From Aspidapion aeneum (Eukaryota; Arthropoda; Insecta; Coleoptera; Brentidae), in contig OY755038.1 in the NCBI GenBank assembly GCA_963576565.1, positions 201,225,013 to 201,289,012 of the forward strand: a stretch of DNA of 64,000 bases, read 5' to 3'. Made by a program: the position numbers and the translations under genes. Below, one piece after another: positions 44,247 to 54,786 of this stretch. Numbering within the stretch: position 1 is the first letter of the stretch; each line of letters opens with the position of its first letter. The notes below the pieces were generated by a model. The model searched no databases, had not been told where the DNA came from, and saw nothing but the letters and a program-made list of their open reading frames with translations.

Positions 44247-44353
44247 GGCTGGGTGTCCATGGAGCGTATTATCTGCGCGGATTTATCTTTTATTGGGCTA
44301 TGATTGGTTGATTTAAACATTACGGCTGGATAACACGCTCCATGGACAGCCGG
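44247..44353. mobile_element. 107-bp TIR MITE
   Basis: Ends GGCTGGGTGTCCATGGAGCG and CGCTCCATGGACAGCCGG are inverted repeats. No ORF. Resembles the element at 12.6 kb. Confidence 0.75.
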
Positions 44354-45781
44354 TTTAGGATTGTAAAATCCATAAAACTAATCTAAAATATTTCTGTGAA
44401 ATTTTTCGTTTCATTAAACAGGTTAATTAATCAGACTAACTTTATATTGCGTATTCTTATATGAATTCAAAATGATTTGCTCTTGAACTTGAAACCTGCG
44501 GTTACAAACCAAGAAAGAACAAGCAAAACAGCAATCAAAAGTAATACATAAAAGTAAAAGTGTTCTACAAGAATTCATTTCAAGAGCAAGGATTACGCTG
44601 ACTTTATACGTTGTGTTGGCTGGGTGTTGGCGAGTAAATGTGCCGTGAAAAAGTGGACAAACTGCATGGATTGAATAAAATATATATTTTTTTCAGCAAA
44701 CGTGTGAAAATCTTCCGCAGGTGCGGCAAATATGTTCTCTAACTCAACTGGAGTGTGCCAAATAGTATATTTCCTTACTAGTGCGGAAATTGTCACATTT
44801 CCGCACGCAATTACTGTTAGCCGACCGACGCATTTCGGCCACCAATTAAGTGCAAAAAATTAAACTTTCTGGACAAGTTAAAACACTATTTTTGCATCGA
44901 GTCGAGCGAATAACATATTATTTTAACAAGAAATCGTTTACTAAATTCATAGGTTTTATATCTTCAAACATCCACAGCCCATTGAACATCTTTTTTCCCG
45001 GATACCTTATTTGTAAGATACTTTCGGATAAAGTATTAAAACCTTGACACTACCTTAACGTGAGCGATTTCTGACAACTCTTTAAAATGTTAAGGAGATT
45101 TTAAAGAAATATATTAAAGTACCAACTATTGAGTTTTCCACATGCTGCTATGCGGAAAAGTAGCAATTTTTAAAATAAAATGCATGCTGAATAATCACAG
45201 TTTTTGCACGCGTTTTATTGACCTATGGTGCTAAAATTTCAAAACGTAGATTTATTAAGAACGGCATGCAATCTGGATCTGCAAATATTTTAGTCGTGTG
45301 CTGCTAAATTTAAAACATTTTGCCGTTAATTCTTTTAGAATCGGTTTTCCCAATCCCAATGGGCCGAAAAACTATTTTTTTAGTTAGCCAGTACCTATAG
45401 ATTAAATTTCAAAAATTATCTATCTCTTAAGCCCCTTCTTCGATCCATCTTTGGACATATGCCTCCCCCAATATCTTCCACTCTTCTCTGTCTGCCGCCG
45501 TGTTCATTCATCTAGTCCCCGCATGTTTCTTGAAATCGTCTAATTAACAGCCTAAATTTGAGTACGTCCCTTCTTCAAGTTTTTTCGGAGTTTTTTGTCT
45601 TAACCTAGTTTTAATTTCAAAAATTAAAAATAACAATCGGTTACGGAATGGATCCAAGTTATTTAATATTACACCAAACGTCAAATAATCGCACCGTCGA
45701 CGTCGATAAAAAGCCTGTACCAACAGGCGGAGAATAAAAGGTCGAAATTACAAAAGATCAAAAATATTAGCAAAAAAAACA

Positions 45782-45893
45782 ACTTCCCTGACTTTTTTCC
45801 GGGATCCTAGAGGGTGTGAATTCGAACCGAACCGAACCGGTTCGGATTCAAGTCCTCTGGGATGATCTCGGAAAAGAAATCAGGGAAGTTGTA
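45782..45893. mobile_element. Snap-back MITE with CCGAA/GGTTC core
   Basis: Inverted arms ACTTCCCTGACTTTTTTCCG with GGATCCTAGAGGGTG, and the complement ending AAATCAGGGAAGTTG, surround GAACCGAACCGAACCGG. Same family as the cluster at 11.75-12.07 kb. Confidence 0.75.
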
Positions 45894-45894
45894 T

Positions 45895-47960
45895 TTCGAC
45901 CTTATGTTTTCCATTTTTTGTACTTTTCACCCATCTAATGTGCGGAATGATTAGTCCTAAAATTAGCAAAAAATATCTAATGTGCGGAATAATTAGTCCT
46001 AAAATCGTGCAGTGCCCAAATTTATTTAACATGTCAACCGAAATAACTTTGGAGACTCTTGGCTGGCGCTGTAGCTGTCCTCCCAATAAATAAATCTTCC
46101 AGCTATATCTGCCAAACTCATCCGCATAGTGTCTGTTTCTTTTGGTTCCAGAGGTTTTTGCATTTTGCATTTTTTACCAAGATAACTGTTATAGGTATCC
46201 GGTCTCGTTTTTATGTAATATAATTAAATGTTCCGTATAAAATAACCACAAATTTTAACTATATTAGGCTGGTTTTGTAAGTAACTGTAAACATTACCTT
46301 TGTGGTCAATAACTTATAAGTTTTTGTCGCAAACAATAGACTTTTTGTACTCGCTTAACTTTAACGTTTCATGTTACTTGTCATAATTTGATTTCAAGAG
46401 GCCAATGCCATGCCAAAAATTTACAATTCATAAAAATTTAGTTCAAATGGTTTGTTAAACATCAATGTAAAATATCCATAAAAGCTTTTAGTGAATAAAG
46501 GTAACGACTAACGCGTCGTGACAAGCCACTACTGTGTCGACTTAGAAAATATTTTATTGGTCATTCTTTAAAATCGTGTAGTTTGTCTAAATTCACTTAA
46601 CATGTCAACCGGAATAGCTGTGGAGACTTTGGTCTGTCCGTCGGATTTCGTTCGCTGGCGTTGTAGCGGTCCTCGTCGCCTCTCAATAAATATTTTAGCT
46701 AAATCTGCAGCACTTATCGGCATATTCCCTGTTTGTTTTAATTCCAGATGTTTTTGCATTACTGCGTTTTTTTTAACCATGGGAACTGTTATAGATAATA
46801 AATGTTCCGTATAAAATAATCAAAAATTTTAACGATATTAGGGTATTTTTGTGAGTGACTGTGAGCGTGAATTTTGTTATAGTTCTGGTTAACTTAATAG
46901 GCAATAACTACCTTTAAGTTTTTGTCGCATACATCAGACTTTTTGTAAGCGCCAAACTATAACGTTTCATGTTACGTGTTATCTTGGTTTTAAGAGGCAA
47001 AAATTCATAATTTATAAAAATATTCGCAAATGGTTAAAGCACAAAAATCAAGTAATTTTGGAACAGTTTTGGTTTATTGTAAATATCAATGTAAAATATA
47101 AAGTTTTCAAAATATACCACTAAATCTCCGTTGATAACCATGTCCGTTATAGTTAATAAAGATAACGACTAACGCAATGTGACAAGCCGCTACTGTGTCG
47201 ACTTGGAATATATTTTATTGGTCCTTCGGTAAAATCGTGCAGTTTGTCCAAATTCACTTAATATGTCAACCGGAATAACTGTGGATGGAGACTTTGGCCT
47301 GTCCGTCGAATTTCGTTCTTTGGCGCTGTAGCTGTCCTCGCCGCTCCCCAATAAATCTTCCAGCTAAATCTGCAGCACTTATCCGCATACTCCCTGTTTC
47401 TTTTGATTCCAGAGGTTTTTGCATTATTGTGTTTTTTTTCAACCACGGTAACTGTTATAGTTATCCGATCGTCTTAAGTTAATTTAATTGTTCGCATTAA
47501 ATTCGATCACATTTTAATGACATTAGGGTGTTTTTGTTCAGTCGTTGTACACGTTGATTTCAATATAGGTGTGGTTAACTTTATGGGTAATAACGTGAAG
47601 TTTTTATCAGAAACAACAGATTTTGAGTAAGCGCAAAATTTTAGCGATAAGGAACTACTGTTATGTTATGGTTAACTTACCTTAAATTTGATCTTTTTGT
47701 CATTATTTAGTTTCAAGAAGTTAAACTTTGATTCGCTCCTAATGTCAATGTCAAATGACCATAAAAGCTTATATTAAGTTAGGGCTAAAACTCCGTAGAT
47801 AACCACGTCCTTTATGGTTAATAAATACAACGGCATGACAGGTCTCTACTGCGTCGACTCAGAATGATGATAACCACGATAGAAATTGTACTGACCTCTA
47901 AAACCCTCTGATATCCGTCCGCTATGCTTAATAAATATAACGGCGTGACAGCTCGCTATT
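45895..47960 (-). repeat. Tandem array (units about 560-660 bp) with a repeated small ORF
   Basis: Three clear units and a partial fourth. Each contains, on the plus strand, AAAATCGTGCAGT, then a block that on the minus strand codes for related peptides (45.90-46.17, 46.57-46.78, 47.26-47.45 kb), then AACTGTTATAG, a spacer, and GTGACAAGCCGCTACTGTGT with TCGACTTGGAATATATTTTATTGG. The spacer keeps homology, so this is a direct tandem duplication of a whole locus or element. Divergence between units indicates age. Confidence 0.75.
46568..46780 (-). CDS. Unrecognised 70-residue ORF, best copy in the tandem array
   Basis: The middle unit keeps a complete minus-strand frame from ATG (MVKKNAVMQK) to stop. 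The core reads ISAADLAKIFIERRRGPLQR, then KVSTAIPVDMLSEFRQTTRF. The first unit has MQNAKTSGTKRNRHYADEFG in a shifted frame. The third keeps ISAADLAGRFIGERRGQLQR in a second frame before a 4-base insertion near the 3' end. AATAAA lies about 20 bases after the stop. The product is basic and lacks a signal peptide. Function unknown; a transposon or a duplicated small gene are both possible. Confidence 0.35.
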   Translation of the reverse strand: MVKKNAVMQKHLELKQTGNMPISAADLAKIFIERRRGPLQRQRTKSDGQTKVSTAIPVDMLSEFRQTTRF

Positions 47961-48463
47961 GCTACTGCTAGAAAAGTGCGAACAAAAACACCCTATCACC
48001 TCCGACGGATGCTTTGGATTATAACTTTTTGAAAAAAGAAACAAACATTTTAAGTGCAAAAAAATTTAACTGAAACATTATATATTACCACAAATGCATT
48101 AATCTTTAGCACACAAACACTATGTGTGATGCCGTTGACCAAATAAATCGCTGGAAAACATGTACACATTTTCCACGCAAGTCTAGTAAAAGACGTCCGT
48201 TAAGCAATTCTGCGGGCGCTAAATTTTGCAGTTAGACTAATTTTAAAACATGTTTCCCAATGGACGTAGAAAAACACTTATGTGCCATGGGCCTAGAAAT
48301 GTGAAGTAGTATAAAAAAGCGCAGTATACTAAAAAAACTCGAAGTTATCGGGAACAACTGGAAAACTTATTTCCGTCAAAATAGCTAGAGAGAGTTTAAA
48401 GGTTAAAAATTAGTTCAAAATTTTTAATAACAATTAATATAATTATGTTATTTACTGTTACAG

Positions 48464-48592
48464 TCATGTCCAGACTCAGTACCAACCGAGTTTCGGCAAC
48501 AACAGTGCGCCGCCTTCAACAACGTCTTCTACGAAGGTGGTCTTTACAAATGGCATCCGTACTACGACGATGATGAGCCATGCGCTTTAAAG
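48464..48592 (+). CDS. ADAMTS-like protein exon (cysteine-rich region)
   Basis: Internal exon of 43 codons between acceptor TTTACTGTTACAG and donor GTAAGG, phase 0 at both ends. It encodes SCPDSVPTEFRQQQCAAFNN, then VFYEGGLYKWHPYYDDDEPC and ALK. This is the ADAMTS/ADAMTSL cysteine-rich module that follows the first thrombospondin repeat: CP(D)…FR.QQC….Y.W.P…PC.LK. Members are secreted extracellular-matrix glycoproteins. The exon at 56744 carries the next part of the same module. Together they look more like ADAMTSL1/3 or Drosophila nolo-type proteins than catalytic ADAMTS proteases, but the N-terminal region that would decide is outside what I can find. Confidence 0.93.
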
Positions 48593-49535
48593 GTAAGGAA
48601 AATTACCTTTTATAAAACCTAATAGTCAGAGCATATTATTTTAAAAGGTTTTCCGTTTTCGGTCTAGAAGCAAATCATATTACTTTTTGGCAACAGTTCA
48701 TTTCCCCCTAATTTGACCCCGCTGAATCCGATTATCTCTGTTGCCAACTCGAAAAATCGATAGGGACGGAGAAAATCTCTCCCAAACCCCCAAAAACCTG
48801 TTTTTTTTTCGGTTTTATGCAATTTTCTCGAAAACTAACCTTTTTATCAAAAATTGCAAAGAACAGTTTTTTTGTGGAGAATAAAATTCCCTTTCCAACG
48901 ATGTATTGGTCAATAAGGTTAGGAAAAGCAAGTAGCTCTTCAGTGGCGTACGTAAATTGGGATTATTTAGAAAAAAACATGTTTATTATAGGTTTTTCAA
49001 AATTTTTTCAAAAACTACACTTTTTAGGAAAAAATATGTTGTATACTTTATTGTAGAACATAATATTTTCTTTTAAAGACTTTATTAAAATGTCGGGTTG
49101 TTGCCATATTTAAGGCTTCAGGGGCGTACTAATATAAACTTATTTTCAAAAATAACTGAAATAATCAGTTTCTCTTGCATATTTAAATATCTTTTCTAAG
49201 ATTTTTAGAAAAAAATGTGCCTTTATCCTTTATTGAGGATAAGACAATTTCTTTTTAAATGATATATTACAAAGTGAGGTTAATGTTATGATAAATACTT
49301 GAAATTGAGATTTGATGGAAATTGAATGAAACCCGTAACAAAAATAATATTTTTTGGTAATTTTTGCAATTTACGGACGCCCCTGGGGAGTTTTCTATAG
49401 TATGGGTCACATTTTGTGACACACTGTTTAAAAGGACATTTTATTATCGGGCCCGCAGCCGAAGCCATAAAAAGTCGAAAGTACAAATGGTCGAAAAAAA
49501 ATCGACAAAACAAAATATTAAAAATACGCGGCCGT

Positions 49536-49692
49536 ACTTTCGATCTTTTGTACTTTCGACCTTTTGAACTTTCGACCTTTTGTTTTTTGATCTTTTGTAC
49601 TTTAGACCTTTTGTACTTTCGACCTTTTGTATTTTCGACCTTTTGTACTTTCGACCTTATTTTTTCGACCTTTTGTACTTTCGACCTTTTAT
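49536..49692 (+). repeat. 16-bp minisatellite (TTTCGACCTTTTGTAC)n
   Basis: About ten imperfect copies of ACTTTCGACCTTTTGT, with variants such as TTTAGACC and TTTTTGATC. A small inverted piece (TCGAAAGTACAAATGGTCGA) precedes it at 49473. Confidence 0.9.
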
Positions 49693-49976
49693 CCGCCGCT
49701 CTTTATTATCCACCGAAAAGCTAACTTGATTAGTTTGGATTGATCTTAAATAATTTCTTTAAATTAAGAACACCAGTGGAGAAGTAAATATAAAATAACT
49801 TTCACTTTGTTATACACCGTTTGAAAGGAAATTTTATTGGCTATGACGAAGTGTAGAACACATTTTTTGATTAAGAGCTTGGTTTTTAAGAAAATTGAAT
49901 AAAACGTATGAAAAACATGTTTTTTTTAATGATTTGTTGAAATTACCCCCATTGACGGACGTCGCTGGAGAGTTTG

Positions 49977-50782
49977 CTATAAGTCAAACCCCACCGAGTT
50001 TTACATTTTTAAAAAAGGAATTTCCCTGTCTACAAAAAAGTGTAAAACAAGTTTTTTTATATTAAGCTTAGTTTTTGAGAAAATTAGATAAACCGTGTAA
50101 CAAAAATGGTTTATTTTCTGTTTTTTCAAAATTAATTTAATTTACGGATGCCCCTGAAGTTTTATTTATAAAACCGATTTAATCATGTTATACGTCGTTT
50201 TGAAGGAAATTTTATTGAGTATACCAAAATGTAATACATGGTTTTCTGTAGATATTAGTTTTTAAAAAAATTAAATAAATCTTGGAGAAAACATAGGTAT
50301 TTTTTCAACTTTTTTTAATTACTTCAATTAACGGACGCCGCTGGAGAGCTTGTTATTAGTCTAACTTTACTAAGTTTTGCTATAAGTCAAACCCCACCGA
50401 GTTTTACATTTTTAAAAAAGGAATTTCCCTGTCTACAAAAAAGTGTAAAACAAGTTTTTTTATATTAAGCTTAGTTTTTGAGAAAATTAGATAAACCGTG
50501 TAACAAAAATGGTTTATTTTCTGTTTTTTCAAAATTAATTTAATTTACGGATGCCCCTGAAGTTTTATTTATAAAACCGATTAAATCAAGTTATACGTCG
50601 TTTTGAAGGAAATTTTATTGAGTATACCAAAATGTAATACATGGTTTTCTGTAGATATTAGTTTTTTAAAAAATTAAATAAATCTTGGAGAAAACATAGG
50701 TATTTTTTCAACTTTTTTTAATTACTTCAATTAACGGACGCCGCTGGAGAGCTTGTTATTAGTCTAACTTTACTAAGTTATA
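49977..50782 (+). repeat. Recent 403-bp direct tandem duplication
   Basis: The segment starting CTATAAGTCAAACCCCACCG at 49977 recurs at 50380 with only a few scattered differences, for example GATTTAATCATGTTAT versus GATTAAATCAAGTTAT. It spans two or more of the older 190-bp units, so a higher-order unit was duplicated. Confidence 0.93.
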
Positions 50783-51045
50783 CCATGTTGAAAAAAGAAT
50801 TTTATTGTCTACAATAAAGAGTATTATACATTTTTCTCTTAGAAGCTTAGTTTTTAAGAAAATTTGAAAAAACCTCAAACATTCAGATTTTGGGGGGTCT
50901 AGGGGGGTTTTTGGAGGTTTTTGCAGCCATTTAAAAAAAAATAACATTATATGTTATTATTTTTTAATTATACAAATATATATTTTCAATGTACACCTGT
51001 GACATTTTGGGCTTTCCAGCGGCAATTTAAAATTCCGCCGCAATT

Positions 51046-51440
51046 CAGCGGCGTAGCGTGGGGGGGCGCGGGGGGTTCGTCGCCCCCCCGCCCCGAGGGT
51101 AGTGGCGCCCCATAGGTGGCCGAAGCGCCCTCAGCTTTATTAAGTCGGGCCGGTAACGGCCAATTGAGTGGGTGCCAAAGAAAACTAACGACATGAAGAC
51201 CTTTTTGTTTTTTTTTTGGTCGCATAATTCGTGAGAGGCGCCCTTGTGACTGATCGGCCGCCCCCTCACACATGATGACCTTTTTGTTTTTTTTTTTTTT
51301 TTGGTCGCAAGATTTGTGAGAGGCGTGTGACCTTTTTGTTTTTTTTTGTCACAAGATTTTTCATCAGTTTTCAGAGGCGCCCTTTTTAGCTGTCGCCCCC
51401 CCCCCCCCCCCCCCGCCCTTTCGGGCACGCTACGCCGCTG
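51046..51440. mobile_element. hAT-type MITE, 395 bp, 8-bp target duplication
   Basis: CAGCGGCGTAGCG at the left and CACGCTACGCCGCTG at the right, with CCGCAATT at 51038-51045 and 51441-51448. Same family as 19273-19588, including a long C run followed by CCTTTCGGGCACG. Apparent frames over it are low-complexity artefacts. Confidence 0.94.
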
Positions 51441-51639
51441 CCGCAATTTTGGCCGCCATCTTGAATATCTCAGCCCCTGTCAATATTTCGAGTTGGCAAC
51501 AGGGATATTCGGATTCAGCGGGGTCAAAATAGGAGGAATTGCCCATTTGCCAAAAAGTAATATAAAATGCTTCTAGAAAGTGGATTTTCCCGAATCTTGC
51601 CTGAACTATAAGTATATTTTATATTTTTATTAGACTACA

Positions 51640-52080
51640 GTTCTATCCAAGCGGTCCTCCAGAATTTTTCATTTGGTAATTACCAACTCTATCCAAGCAG
51701 CACTGGTTGCAGCCGCGACTCGTGTCAATACAACATGGTAGTGCCAGAATTTTAAGTCAGTAAAAAAAATTCGGGGTGTTGCGCCCAAATGTTTTCCCAC
51801 AAGTCATTAAAAAACATATCTACAACATATATACTACTACGTTTGGGGTTTCAAATTCAAACCCGAATTCCGCCACGAAATGACTCAAAATTTATCAAAA
51901 AATTCTGCTGAAATAATTGAAATGTATTGTAAATTGCGTAAATTAAAACATCTATGCTCAACGCACAACAACAATGCGAGTAATACGACTAACTGATGGC
52001 CTACGCCAGGCATAAAATAAAACAAAAACCAATAAAGATGTTTTAAAAATAAAAAAACGTGTTTTTGGGTGATTCCACCG
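51640..52080. other. Intron of the ADAMTS-like gene, nothing specific
   Basis: Between the TIR element and the first GTTACGTGTGTGACA repeat. No exon fitting the ADAMTS-like module was found here. The two known exons already join the cysteine-rich module without a gap. Confidence 0.4.
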
Positions 52081-52634
52081 TTACGTGTGTGACATTCAGA
52101 CTTATTTTTTTTAGAATTGTTGCTTTTAAACCCAACAAAAACACATCGTAAACGCCAAAAAAACCACTGATTGAAAAATATTAATTTACTTATAAGATTA
52201 TAAAAATTCGTTACGTGTGTGACATTTATTTCTTTACAGTATAATGTATTTTTGTTATTTTATAAATTTTCTGCGAACTGCCAAAAACTTAATTCAACTT
52301 TTATTTTTGAATTAATACTTGGTAATATTTTGTACAATAAGATTTATATTTAAATGCCCCTTTATGCATTTTAATACTTTATTTATAAACTTAAAAGTGA
52401 GTTACGTGTGTGACAACAACGTGTTACGTGTGTGACTAATGAAAAAATAGTGAAAGTAACAGCTAATAGTATTTTATTTTTAAAAAGAACTATAACTAGA
52501 CAACTAAAAAGGATATTTTTTAAAAAACTTATAATTACTTGACCAAATAACTTCTTACTTAAATTTTTTGGGTTAGGCCTATTTAGTTTTATAAATTGTA
52601 ATCTGCTGTTGTTGTCTTCATAAAGAAGTTGATT

Positions 52635-52985
52635 TTAAACACTTGATGCAGCTTTATAAAAGTCGAGCAAATTTTGGACTACCAATTTTTCATCTTTAGA
52701 TTGAGATAGTTGCCAAACCAAAGATTCTACGCGTCCTCCTATACCGTTTACTACACCTTTGCCGTGGTTTGTGGAAAAATACTTCCATGTAAAATTAACA
52801 TAAAATTTGTCTTTTAAAAATGGAACTAAGTATTTATTTTTGAATTCCGATGATGGTCCATCACTAAAAATTATCACATCTTCCTTTTGACCTTCCGTAA
52901 AAATTATCTCAAACAACTTATTAACAAATACAAATATAGTATTTTTAGTCTTTTCTTGTGTCCGAGCATATCAAAAAGTTTTCTT
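52635..52985 (-). CDS. Unidentified ORF with SDGPSSEFKNKY and NHGKGVVNGIGG motifs
   Basis: The minus-strand frame opens after a stop near 52987 with YARTQEKTKNTIFVFVNKLF and runs to TAA. Two islands stand out: IIFSDGPSSEFKNKYLVPFL and FSTNHGKGVVNGIGGRVESL. Similar DG…(Q/E)(F/Y)KN and SHGKG..DG.GG pairs occur in families of uncharacterised arthropod and cnidarian proteins that are often repetitive; I know no assigned function. The spaced Asp/His/Gly motifs suggest a fragment of a transposase-like enzyme. It is a fragment without an identified start, in antisense to the ADAMTS-like gene. Confidence 0.6.
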
Positions 52986-53312
52986 TTATAAGAGAGGTTC
53001 TTATAAACATAGGTCTAAAAATGTATAGATTTCAAAATACGTAAACCTTTTTGTAAATATAATTTTTTCATAAAAATGTTACCATGTACTAAGTAAATTT
53101 TACACAAATTTGTTGAAATTCGACAGTGTTATTTGTAGAAGTAAGGGGCCAATTTAGGCGTAACTGGAACAACATTATTAGGTCTAGTAGCATTCCGCAG
53201 ATGAACACGACGAATAATATAATTATTTTGTTTTTTATTTACGCCAATGACTATACAAACTATTCCTTTTAGAATTACTCAAAGAATAGACATTTAAGGC
53301 GAAAACTGAATA

Positions 53313-53912
53313 CAGTGAAACCTCCTATAAGCGGACACTCACGGTTCCGTCGATTTTGTCCGTTTATTGGAGGTGTCCGCTTATGAGAGGGAACTGCGAA
53401 ATTTTAATATATATTTATTAACAATTTCCGCTGCTTGAGTTTTTCTGATATTAAATTTTTCAGCGATCATTCGTGCTGATAGATGTTCCTTCTCCGAAAC
53501 GTTAACAACTTCCATTTTTCACGTAAACTAAGAAGTTTTTTCTAGGCGCCAGTTTACAAAGATCTATTACTACCCAACAGAACAATAAAAATCAAACACA
53601 CAGTCCCGCCGAATAAAATATGTTGTAAATACGAGAGAAGTAGTTAGTCTCCGCATTAAAATGGAAAGAGGTTATTCACTGGCTGCAGAGTGCGTTGCTC
53701 CATATATACTCCATACAGCGCTCCGTCCCGTTGTCAGAGGTTCACGTCCGGTTAAGGGAGGTTTCAGAATTTTTCAACCAAAAAAAATTGTCCGCGTCCG
53801 GTTATTAAAGTGTCCAGTTACAAGAGTGAATTTTACAGTTAATGTAATAGGGAAAAGCTTGGTTCCAACAAATTTGTCCGCTTAAAGGGAGTGTCCGCTT
53901 ATTAGAGGTTAA
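53313..53912. mobile_element. pogo/Tigger-like element with HTH remnant
   Basis: The left end, CAGTGAAACCTCCTATAAGC after TA, and the right GTGTCCGCTTATTAGAGGTT are the inverted ends typical of Tigger-type elements, with extra internal GTGTCCGCTTAT copies. On the minus strand near 53425-53515 one frame reads NVSEKEHLSARMIAEKFNIR then KTQAAEIVNKY, matching the pogo/CENP-B N-terminal helix-turn-helix. The right terminus is degraded and the rest of the transposase is deleted. Confidence 0.75.
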
Positions 53913-54079
53913 AATTATTATATTGCATTTTATTGCAAAGTTAAAATATTCGTTACGTGTGTGACAGATTTATTTCTGTTGATAAAAAAAAACTTATAAC
54001 ATGCAATTTTTTTAAATTTTGGTTTTGGTATCTCGTAAATGTGTTGACTTTTGACAAGAAAAATTTCGTTTAATTAATG

Positions 54080-54401
54080 CCTATTACTTTGTCATCTGTG
54101 TTTGTCACAATCGCTTCTGTTATAAATTTAATTTTTGTGTGAGCTAATGAAGCGGCTCTGAAAAATTTAGGATTACCTACTATACATTAAAAAAAAAATT
54201 GTTCAGCAATAATATAGTAAAAACAATCTCAAAACCGGTTTATTTTTAAAAAAAATCAAATATTCATGAACCGTCATTCCAACTTCAATATTGTAAAGAC
54301 AATCAGCTGTGTCGTGACGTGACCATCAAAAAAAAAATCAGCCCCGGATGTGACATCAACAAAATGGAGGATCGTGGCCCGTCCGTTTTGATAGCCCTGG
54401 T
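54080..54401 (-). mobile_element. 610-bp-family MITE, partial copy D
   Basis: Matches one half of copies A and B: GCTAATGAAGCGGCTCTGAA, ATCAGCTGTGTCGTGACGTG and GAGGATCGTGGCCCGTCCGT, ending TTTTGATAGCCCTGG. The other half is missing. It abuts the RTE fragment that follows. Confidence 0.8.
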
Positions 54402-54786
54402 CTACGTTGTACGACGCCTATTATTCATCTCCTTCTATCCTGACAATCATCTTCTGTCAGGTTTTTTGACTCATTGATCTTTGGATTGAATGTTGCCATT
54501 TCAGTTTAGGACGACCTCGTTTTCTGCGCTCTATTGGTTGCCCTTCTAGGACCTGCTTTGGTAAATTTTCGTCGTTCGTCTGTTGTACATGGCCGTACCA
54601 TATCAATTGTCTTTTACTGATATCATCCGTTATGCTTCCCCCAATGCCCATTGTTTCTTTTATGGTTTCGTTTCTCATATTATTTGTTGTAGATATTCTC
54701 ATTCATCTTATTGCATCCATTTCGACAGTTTCATTTTTCTGTTACGCGACAAGGCTCTATTCCATACAACAGCGTGCATTTTTATA

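Larger units (their letters stand above)
48663..51577. mobile_element. 2.9-kb TIR element with satellite-like interior, in the ADAMTS-like intron
   Basis: Left TCTAGAAGCAAATCATATTA with CTTTTTGGCAAC, GACCCCGCTGAATCCGA and GTTGCCAACTCGAAA (48663-48775). These pair with inverted copies at about 51475-51577, ending TGCTTCTAGA. The interior is a run of diverged units of about 190 bp built around GGACGCCSCTGGAGAGTTT and TTTTGAGAAAATT words. It also holds a 403-bp recent duplication and a hAT MITE (51046-51440). It starts about 70 bases after the exon donor. Confidence 0.75.
52081..53967 (+). repeat. Five direct copies of TTACGTGTGTGACA
   Basis: TTACGTGTGTGAC occurs at 52081, 52211, 52402, 52424 and 53953, all in the same orientation. 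Two copies share a longer context (ATTCGTTACGTGTGTGACA). The set brackets the minus-strand ORF at 52.63-52.99 kb and may be repeats belonging to the same element. Confidence 0.85.

Noticed and set aside
45820..45845. tRNA T-arm-like GGTTCGAA sequences
   Set aside because: Part of the GGTTC MITE core; no acceptor stem, anticodon arm or D-arm could be paired around it.
49286..49724. Frames rich in Phe/Leu/Ser (DLLYFRPF repeats)
   Set aside because: Translation of the TTTCGACCTTTTGTAC minisatellite and adjacent satellite units.
51045..51446. Pro/Lys/Gly-rich 133-codon frame
   Set aside because: Lies wholly within a hAT MITE with G, C and T runs; low-complexity artefact.
51630..51750. Possible extra ADAMTS-like exon after TTTTATTAG
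   Set aside because: Translation does not fit the module, and the flanking exons already join without a gap in phase 0.
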